A DNA stretch of 64,000 nt from Frondihabitans sp. 762G35. Its GTDB lineage: Bacteria > Actinomycetota > Actinomycetes > Actinomycetales > Microbacteriaceae. The position numbers were made by a program, and so were the translations under genes. Positions 58,932-64,000 of the stretch are shown here, one piece after another. The notes under the pieces were generated by a model. That model had not been told where the DNA came from, made no database searches, and saw only the letters and a program-made list of their open reading frames with translations. Where the stretch lies: NCBI RefSeq assembly GCF_002074055.1, contig NZ_CP014619.1, forward strand, positions 3,195,002-3,259,001, written 5' to 3'. Positions within the stretch are counted from its first letter, which is position 1. The number at the start of each line of letters is the position of its first letter.

Positions 58932-58974
58932 CCGTCGAGCCTAAGCCTGGGAGGATGCCTCTTGCGCCTCTCTT

Positions 58975-59020
58975 TTCAACGGTGTTGAATTCCAGCATCA
59001 GTTCATTCAACGGCGTTGAA
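58975..59020. promoter_or_regulatory. double TetR operator
   Basis: TTCAACGGTGTTGAA (58975-58989) and TTCAACGGCGTTGAA (59006-59020). Both are perfect 6-3-6 palindromes and start 31 bp apart, about three helical turns. They lie in the 122-bp gap between divergent TetR and SDR genes. Confidence 0.85.
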
Positions 59021-59053
59021 CAGCGGCGCCGACGGATCGCAAGGGAGCGGATC

Positions 59054-60070
59054 ATGTCCGACAGCGTCGTCATCCTCACGGGTCAGTCCACGATCGGGAC
59101 CTGGCTCGACCACCCCGAGGGGCGCGGGCTCCTGCTCGACCTCCTCGCTCCGGCCGGTACGACGGCGGAGACTCTCGCCCCCGCGCGGGGCATGGCTCTG
59201 CAGCAGCTGGTCGCCATGTCCGGCGGCGCTCTCCCGCAGGAGGCGATCGACGGGATCGTCCGCGCGGCGAACGGCGGCGAGCTCCCCGAGACGGACGAGT
59301 CCGCCGGTTTCCAGGAGATCGTCACGCCGGGTCGGTTCGCCGGGAGGACCGTCGTCGTCACCGGCGCCGGATCGGGCATCGGCCGAGCGACCGCCTCGCG
59401 TGTCGCCCGCGAGGGAGGCCGCGTGATCGCCGTCGACATCGCCGACAAGGGCCTGATCGCCCTCGCCGAGGAGCTCCCCGACGCCGAGATCGTCACCGTG
59501 ACCGGCGACATCACCAGCCAGGACGACATCGACGCCGTCGTGGCGGCCGCCGGCGAGCGCATCGACGCCCTGGCGAACGTGGCGGGCGTCAACGACGACT
59601 TCTCCCCGCTGCACGAGACCTCGGACGCCACCTGGGACCGCGTCATGGCGATCAACGTGACGGGCGCGTTCAAGCTGACCCGCGCGATCCTGCCCGCCAT
59701 GATCGCGGCAGAATCCGGATCGGTCGTCAACATCGCGTCGGAGGCGGGCCTGCGCGGCAACGCCTCGGGGAACGCGTACACCGTGTCGAAGCACGCGGTC
59801 ATCGGCATGACGAAGAGCGCCGCGTTCATGTACGGACCGCGCGGGATCCGCGTCAACGCCGTCGCCCCCGGCGGGGTGGCCACGGGCATCCCGTTCCCGC
59901 CGCACGTCTCCGAGGAGGGGTCGGCGCGGCTCCGGCCGTTCCAGGCGGCGATCCCGTCGCTCGCCACGGCGGCCGAACTGGCGGCGTCGATCACGTTCCT
60001 TCTCAGCGCCGACTCGGTCAACATCAACGGCGTCGTGCTGCCGTCGGACGGCGGCTGGTCGGTGCAGTAG
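59054..60070 (+). CDS. short-chain dehydrogenase with N-terminal extension
   Basis: A 338-residue protein with ribosome site AAGGGAG. Residues ~95-338 are a classical SDR: VTGAGSGIGRATA, NVAGVND, catalytic Ser in NIASEAGLRG and YTVSK. Residues 1-95 are an extra helical region (TIGTWLDHPEGRGLLLDLLA) not found in usual ~250-residue SDRs. It resembles the small extension seen in some glycoside-linked enzymes. Probably repressed by the divergent TetR. Substrate unknown. Confidence 0.85.
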   Translation: MSDSVVILTGQSTIGTWLDHPEGRGLLLDLLAPAGTTAETLAPARGMALQQLVAMSGGALPQEAIDGIVRAANGGELPETDESAGFQEIVTPGRFAGRTVVVTGAGSGIGRATASRVAREGGRVIAVDIADKGLIALAEELPDAEIVTVTGDITSQDDIDAVVAAAGERIDALANVAGVNDDFSPLHETSDATWDRVMAINVTGAFKLTRAILPAMIAAESGSVVNIASEAGLRGNASGNAYTVSKHAVIGMTKSAAFMYGPRGIRVNAVAPGGVATGIPFPPHVSEEGSARLRPFQAAIPSLATAAELAASITFLLSADSVNINGVVLPSDGGWSVQ

Positions 60071-60096
60071 CCGCTGCCGCTGCGTCCGCCGCCGCC

Positions 60097-60244
60097 GAGA
60101 CTCCACGATTGGCCACGTTCCACGAAAGTGAGTGGCGAGTCGTGGAGTCTCGGGCGTGGGGCCGGCGCCGCAGTCGGCTTCCCGTCCGCGAGACTCTACG
60201 ATTGGCCACGTTCCACGAAAGTGAGTGGCGAGTCGTGGAGTCTC
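60097..60244. repeat. pair of 55-bp palindromic elements between convergent genes
   Basis: Copies at 60097-60151 and 60190-60244, starts 93 bp apart, same orientation (GAAAGTGAGTGGCGAG on plus). They differ at very few positions, so this is a recent duplication. They lie between the SDR and DoxX stops. Confidence 0.92.
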
Positions 60245-60286
60245 GCCCGGCTGGGCGAGGGCGAGGGCGGGCCGGGCCGGCCGGCG

Positions 60287-60685
60287 CTAGCGCTTCGGGG
60301 CGCGCGTCGACCAGAGGGCCACGGCCACGAGCAGCGGCTGGAAGACGAGCCGCACGGCGCGCTTCCGGTCGGTGTCGAGCCCGAGGGCGGAGGTCTTGGT
60401 GACGAACTGCGAGATGTTCCCGGGGAAGATCGCCGTGAAGAACAGCGCCGCGAGGTTCCCGATGCCGCGCTGGTGGCCGCCGAGGAGGACGAGACCCGAG
60501 CCGAGCGCGATCTCGACGACACCGGAGGCGAGGACGACGGTGTCCTTCGGCAGCGGCACCCACTCGGGCACCTGCGCCTGGAACGACTCGCGCGCCGACG
60601 TCAGGTGCGTGACGCCGGCGAAGGCGAGGACGCCTCCGAGGGTGACGCGCGCGATCGTGCGGGGGATGCTGGTGCGAGTGCTCAT
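60287..60685 (-). CDS. DoxX-family membrane protein
   Basis: A 132-residue protein with four helices. Marks: VTLGGVLAFAGVTHLTSA, VLASGVVEIALGSGLVLLGG and AALFFTAIFPGNISQFV. DoxX-like proteins work in thiol or quinone oxidation in membranes, with uncertain chemistry. It follows the MFS gene by 24 bp on the same strand and may be in its operon. Confidence 0.85.
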   Translation of the reverse strand: MSTRTSIPRTIARVTLGGVLAFAGVTHLTSARESFQAQVPEWVPLPKDTVVLASGVVEIALGSGLVLLGGHQRGIGNLAALFFTAIFPGNISQFVTKTSALGLDTDRKRAVRLVFQPLLVAVALWSTRAPKR

Positions 60686-60709
60686 GGGGTCCTTCGGGTC
60701 GGTGTCCTC

Positions 60710-61933
60710 TCAGGCTAGAGCCTGGGCATCCTGCGGTCCGACCCGGAGGGGCCCGCGACGACCGACCGCCCAGACGGTCAGGGCGAATCCGCTGAGGACG
60801 GCTCCGGCGAGCATGATCGCGGTCCAGCCGCCGTGCGCCCAGAGGAACGACGCGAGGCCGGAGCCCACCGCCCCGCAGAGGAAGTTGCTCGTGACGAAGG
60901 CGGTGTTGATCCGGCTGCGAGCCGACGCGTCGACCAGGAACATCCGCGACTGGACCGTGATGTTGTGCCCCTGGATCGCGACATCGAGCACCAGGATGGC
61001 GACGACGATCGCGACGACCGACGCCGCGCCGAGCCCCGCGATCACGAAGGCGACGAGCACGAGCACCCAGGCGACGCCGATCGCGGGGAGGCCGAGGCCG
61101 CGGTCGCTGAGGCGTCCGGCGCGCTGCGCGGCGACCGCTCCCGCGAGGCCGACGAGGCCGAACAGTCCGATCACGGTCACGCCGAACCGGTACGGCGGGG
61201 CGCTGAGGAGGAAGGTGAGGGAGGTCCAGAACATCGTGAAGACGGCGAACGAGGTGCCGCCGAGCACGAGGCTCCAGCGGACCGCCCGCTCCCGCTTCAC
61301 GATCGCGAACACGGAGGCGAGCAGGGCCGGGTACCGGAGCGTCGTGCGCGGCTCGAGCCGCGGGATCGCCGCGAAGAGCAGGGCGGCCAGCAGGATCGCG
61401 AGCCCCGCGGCCACGACGTAGATCGCGCGCCACCCGAGCGCCCCGGCCACCAGCCCGGCCACCGTCCGCGAGACCAGGATGCCGATGAGGATGCCCGACA
61501 CCACCGTGCCGACGACGCGCCCCCGGTCGGCGTCGTCGCTGAGGTCGCCGGCGAGCGGCACCAGGATCTGCCCGGAGATCGTCGTCAGGCCCACGAGCGC
61601 CAGGGTCGCGAGCAGGATCCCGAAGGTCGGCGCGAGGGCGCTGGCCACGAGGGCCGCCGCGGAGCAGAGCAGGGCGACGGGCACCAGGATGCGTCGGTTC
61701 AGCACGTCGCCCAGCGGGACGAACAGGAAGATCCCGAGCGCGTAGCCCAGCTGGGTCGCGGTCACCAGCCAGCCGGCCGCTGCCGTGTCCGTGCCGAGGT
61801 CGCGGGCGATGAAGTCGAGCAGCGGCTGCGACCAGTAGAGGTTGCCGACGGCGGCGCCACCGGCGACGGCGAAGAGGAAGGCGAGGCGGCGCGTCACGCG
61901 TGGACGGCCCTGCGGACGGTCCTCGTCGGGCAC
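60710..61933 (-). CDS. MFS transporter
   Basis: A 407-residue protein from a GTG, twelve helices. Helix 1 NLYWSQPLLDFIARDLG, motif A PLGDVLNRRILVPVAL and helix 5 VSGILIGILVSRTVAGLV are of the YfmO/YgaY-type sugar/drug exporter branch of MFS. Substrate unknown. It stands divergent from cardiolipin synthase with 111 bp between. Confidence 0.88.
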   Translation of the reverse strand: MPDEDRPQGRPRVTRRLAFLFAVAGGAAVGNLYWSQPLLDFIARDLGTDTAAAGWLVTATQLGYALGIFLFVPLGDVLNRRILVPVALLCSAAALVASALAPTFGILLATLALVGLTTISGQILVPLAGDLSDDADRGRVVGTVVSGILIGILVSRTVAGLVAGALGWRAIYVVAAGLAILLAALLFAAIPRLEPRTTLRYPALLASVFAIVKRERAVRWSLVLGGTSFAVFTMFWTSLTFLLSAPPYRFGVTVIGLFGLVGLAGAVAAQRAGRLSDRGLGLPAIGVAWVLVLVAFVIAGLGAASVVAIVVAILVLDVAIQGHNITVQSRMFLVDASARSRINTAFVTSNFLCGAVGSGLASFLWAHGGWTAIMLAGAVLSGFALTVWAVGRRGPLRVGPQDAQALA

Positions 61934-62044
61934 GAGGGGGATGTGGGAGCATCGAGGGAGAGCATTCGTCCAGTCAACGGCATCGGGCCGATCCGTGACG
62001 CGCGCTTCTCACGGAACCGCCCGCTCAGCCGCCAAGGAGTCGCG

Positions 62045-63553
62045 ATGCCCCGGATCGACCTCATCACGGCGACCCCCCTCGCCTCCGCCATCAAGCGGAA
62101 GAGCTGGATCGCCATCGTCTTCCTCGTCATCGAGTACCTCATCAAGGTCGCGGCGATCGGGATCGTCCCGGAGAACCGCAAGACGGGGTCGTCGTTCGCC
62201 TGGCTGATGCTGATCCTGTTCGTCCCGGTGATCGGGCTCCCCCTCTTCCTCCTGCTCGGCAGCCCGTACGTGCGCGGTCGACGTCACAAGCTCCAGGGCG
62301 AGATGAACGACCTGATCACGAGCCAGGCGAAGACGCATCCCCTGTCGGAGCAGTACACGCGCGACATCCCCGGCGTCGACTCGATCGTCGCCGCGAACCG
62401 GCGCCTGGCGTCGCTGCCGCTCGTGACCGGTCGGAACGAGGGGCTGCACGGCACCTACGACGACGCGATCCGCGAGATGGCGCGCGCCGTCGACGAGGCC
62501 CGGTCGACCGTCCACGTCGAGTTCTACATCATGGCGTGGGACGACACGACCGACGTCTTCTTCACCGCCCTGGCCGACGCTGTGAAGCGCGGGGTCACGG
62601 TGCGGCTCCTGTTCGACCACATCGGCACTCGGGGGTATCCCGGCTACGGCGAGTTCAAGCGGCGGCTCACCGCGGCGGGTATCCAGTGGCACCCGATGAT
62701 GCCGATCGACCTCCTCCACGGGCGGTGGCGGCGTCCCGATCTGCGCAACCACCGCAAGCTGCTGGTGATCGACGGGCGTCGCGGCTTCATGGGGTCGCAG
62801 AACATGATCGACTCCGGCTACCTCAAGCCGAAGCACGCTCGGGTCGGGCGGCACTGGAAAGACCTGAACATCGAGGTGACGGGGCCGATCGTCGACTCGC
62901 TCAGCGCCGTGTTCGCGATCGACTGGTACACCGAGACGAACGAGGCCGTGCCCTTCGAGGCGTACGACCCCGACGACGACGTCGCCTCGTCCGACCGGCA
63001 CGACGGGGCGTTCCAGCTGGTGCCGTCGGGCCCCGGCTTCCCGACGGAGCCCAACCTCCGGATGTTCGTCTCGCTCATGCACCGCGCTCAGCACAAGCTG
63101 ATCATCACGAGCCCGTACTTCATCCCCGAGGACTCCCTCCTCACGGCCATCACGACGGCCGCGTACCGGGGCGTGGAGGTCGAGCTCTTCGTCTCGGAGC
63201 AGGCGGACCAGTTCATGGTCCAGCACGCGCAGCGCTCCTACTACGCCACGCTGCTCGACGCCGGCGTGAAGATCTACCTGTACCCGAAGCCGACGGTCCT
63301 GCACGCCAAGCACTTCACGGTCGACGACGAGATCTCGGTCATCGGCTCGAGCAACATGGACATGCGCTCGTTCGCCCTCGACTACGAGATCATGCTGCTC
63401 GGCTTCGGCGCGTCGTTGGCGTCCGAGCTGCGGACGATCCAGGACGGCTACCGCTCGGCGTCGCGGCTCCTCACCCGCGAGGCGTGGAGCAAGGAGCCGT
63501 GGTACCGCCGCTACGTCGACAACGTGATGAGGCTGACCTCCGATCTGCAGTAG
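62045..63553 (+). CDS. cls: cardiolipin synthase
   Basis: A 502-residue phospholipase-D-type enzyme with ribosome site AAGGAG. Two N-terminal helices (residues ~20-62), then two HKD sites: NHRKLLVIDGRRGFMGSQN (HxK present) and LHAKHFTVDDEISVIGSSNMD (core HAKHFTVDDEISVIGSSN). It makes cardiolipin from phosphatidylglycerol. Full length. The following membrane gene begins 75 bp later. Confidence 0.94.
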   Translation: MPRIDLITATPLASAIKRKSWIAIVFLVIEYLIKVAAIGIVPENRKTGSSFAWLMLILFVPVIGLPLFLLLGSPYVRGRRHKLQGEMNDLITSQAKTHPLSEQYTRDIPGVDSIVAANRRLASLPLVTGRNEGLHGTYDDAIREMARAVDEARSTVHVEFYIMAWDDTTDVFFTALADAVKRGVTVRLLFDHIGTRGYPGYGEFKRRLTAAGIQWHPMMPIDLLHGRWRRPDLRNHRKLLVIDGRRGFMGSQNMIDSGYLKPKHARVGRHWKDLNIEVTGPIVDSLSAVFAIDWYTETNEAVPFEAYDPDDDVASSDRHDGAFQLVPSGPGFPTEPNLRMFVSLMHRAQHKLIITSPYFIPEDSLLTAITTAAYRGVEVELFVSEQADQFMVQHAQRSYYATLLDAGVKIYLYPKPTVLHAKHFTVDDEISVIGSSNMDMRSFALDYEIMLLGFGASLASELRTIQDGYRSASRLLTREAWSKEPWYRRYVDNVMRLTSDLQ

Positions 63554-63628
63554 CCGCGGCTCCTGCGGGCGACCCGCCCCACCCCGCGTGCCCCGACCCC
63601 GTCTCCCCCGACCCCTGAAACGAGACCC

Positions 63629-64000
63629 GTGAAGAACGTCCGCTCCCACCTGCAGTCCGCGTCGCTCGGCGTGCTCTTCGGGTACTTCGCCCTGACCTGG
63701 TTCGTCCTCACGTACGCGTTCGCGGTCCTCCTCGGCAGCGCCCGCGTCAGCCTCTCGGAGACGATCGGCCGCGCCGTCGGCGCCCTCGTCTTCGGTGGCG
63801 TCATGACCCTGGTCGCGGCCCGCCAGCGCCGCCGGAGCGGCGGCGTCGAGAACCTCGTGGCGATCAACGCGGCCGTCAGGACCGGTACCGTCCCGGAGGA
63901 CGCCGAACCGTCGATCTGGGTTCCCGCCCTCGACGAGCGCCGCCGTCAGAACGTCCGCTCGACCTGGCTCAGTCCGGTGATCTTCGGCGTCTTCACCGTG
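63629..64000 (+). CDS. membrane protein, truncated by the window edge
   Basis: From a GTG at 63629 the frame stays open for 124 codons to the edge. Two transmembrane helices lie near residues 13-35 and 44-62 (GVLFGYFALTWFVLTYAFAV, RAVGALVFGGVMTLVAARQ). A basic loop and a third hydrophobic segment follow (WLSPVIFGVFTV). No family recognised from this part. It may follow cls in an operon. Confidence 0.6.
   Translation, partial: MKNVRSHLQSASLGVLFGYFALTWFVLTYAFAVLLGSARVSLSETIGRAVGALVFGGVMTLVAARQRRRSGGVENLVAINAAVRTGTVPEDAEPSIWVPALDERRRQNVRSTWLSPVIFGVFTV

Overview
The window is GC-rich (roughly 70% by eye) actinobacterial chromosome. Dense, mostly intact genes overlap by ATGA or GTGA. GlnR-type nitrogen boxes, a DtxR/IdeR iron box, fused xanthine dehydrogenase subunits and gene content close to Leifsonia, Curtobacterium and Frondihabitans suggest the family Microbacteriaceae. 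Genus cannot be fixed from sequence alone. I saw no phage, transposase, CRISPR array, rRNA or tRNA gene.

Layout. 1-4.3 kb: palindromic repeats, an NlpC/P60 wall hydrolase, an orphan LysR-type HTH protein, an MmcQ/YjbR protein, a DUF3105 protein and a pair of CrcB fluoride channels. 4.3-7.3 kb and 13.9-28.6 kb: a large purine-catabolism region. It holds uricase, guanine deaminase, HIU hydrolase, OHCU decarboxylase, MocA-like cytidylyltransferase, xanthine dehydrogenase (FAD subunit plus a fused FeS/Mo subunit), XdhC, allantoinase, ureidoglycine-glyoxylate aminotransferase, allantoate amidohydrolase, an RpiR regulator, an HpxZ-HpxY-like fused amidase and a formamidase-family protein. Guanine and xanthine can thus be followed through urate, allantoin and allantoate to ureidoglycine, and probably on through oxalurate. 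Four start regions in this set carry GTNAC-N6-GAAAC-type direct repeats, the GlnR box, so the set looks like a nitrogen-starvation regulon.

7.3-13.8 kb is an insert between the purine blocks: serine hydrolase, patatin, TetR with divergent SDR and alcohol dehydrogenase, and OhrR. 21.6-22.6 kb: a three-gene envelope-stress set (small basic membrane protein, LEA/ElaB-like helix protein, Pmp3/YqaE). 28.8-38.5 kb: AI-2E family exporter, oxidoreductase, DUF1992, Ogt, an Ada-AlkA fusion, a hydrolase, thioesterase, MFS pump and luxS-mtnN. 38.7-42.9 kb: TelA facing a three-gene operon with two YbjQ-family proteins. 43-46.6 kb: small metabolic and membrane genes. 46.6-53.1 kb: a sugar ABC importer with ThuA and Gfo/Idh proteins and a divergent ROK regulator. 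53.6-64 kb: amylosucrase, an iron-regulated siderophore-interacting protein, TetR/SDR, DoxX, MFS, cardiolipin synthase and a truncated membrane gene at the edge.

The most unusual feature is a family of at least 19 palindromic intergenic elements in nine loci. Almost every copy is exactly 55 bp. Each has GAGACTCCAC/GTGGAGTCTC ends and an oriented core, most sit at gene 3' ends, and they occur singly, in pairs, or in tandem arrays with 83-bp or about 104-bp periods. They are absent from the purine block between 14 and 38 kb.
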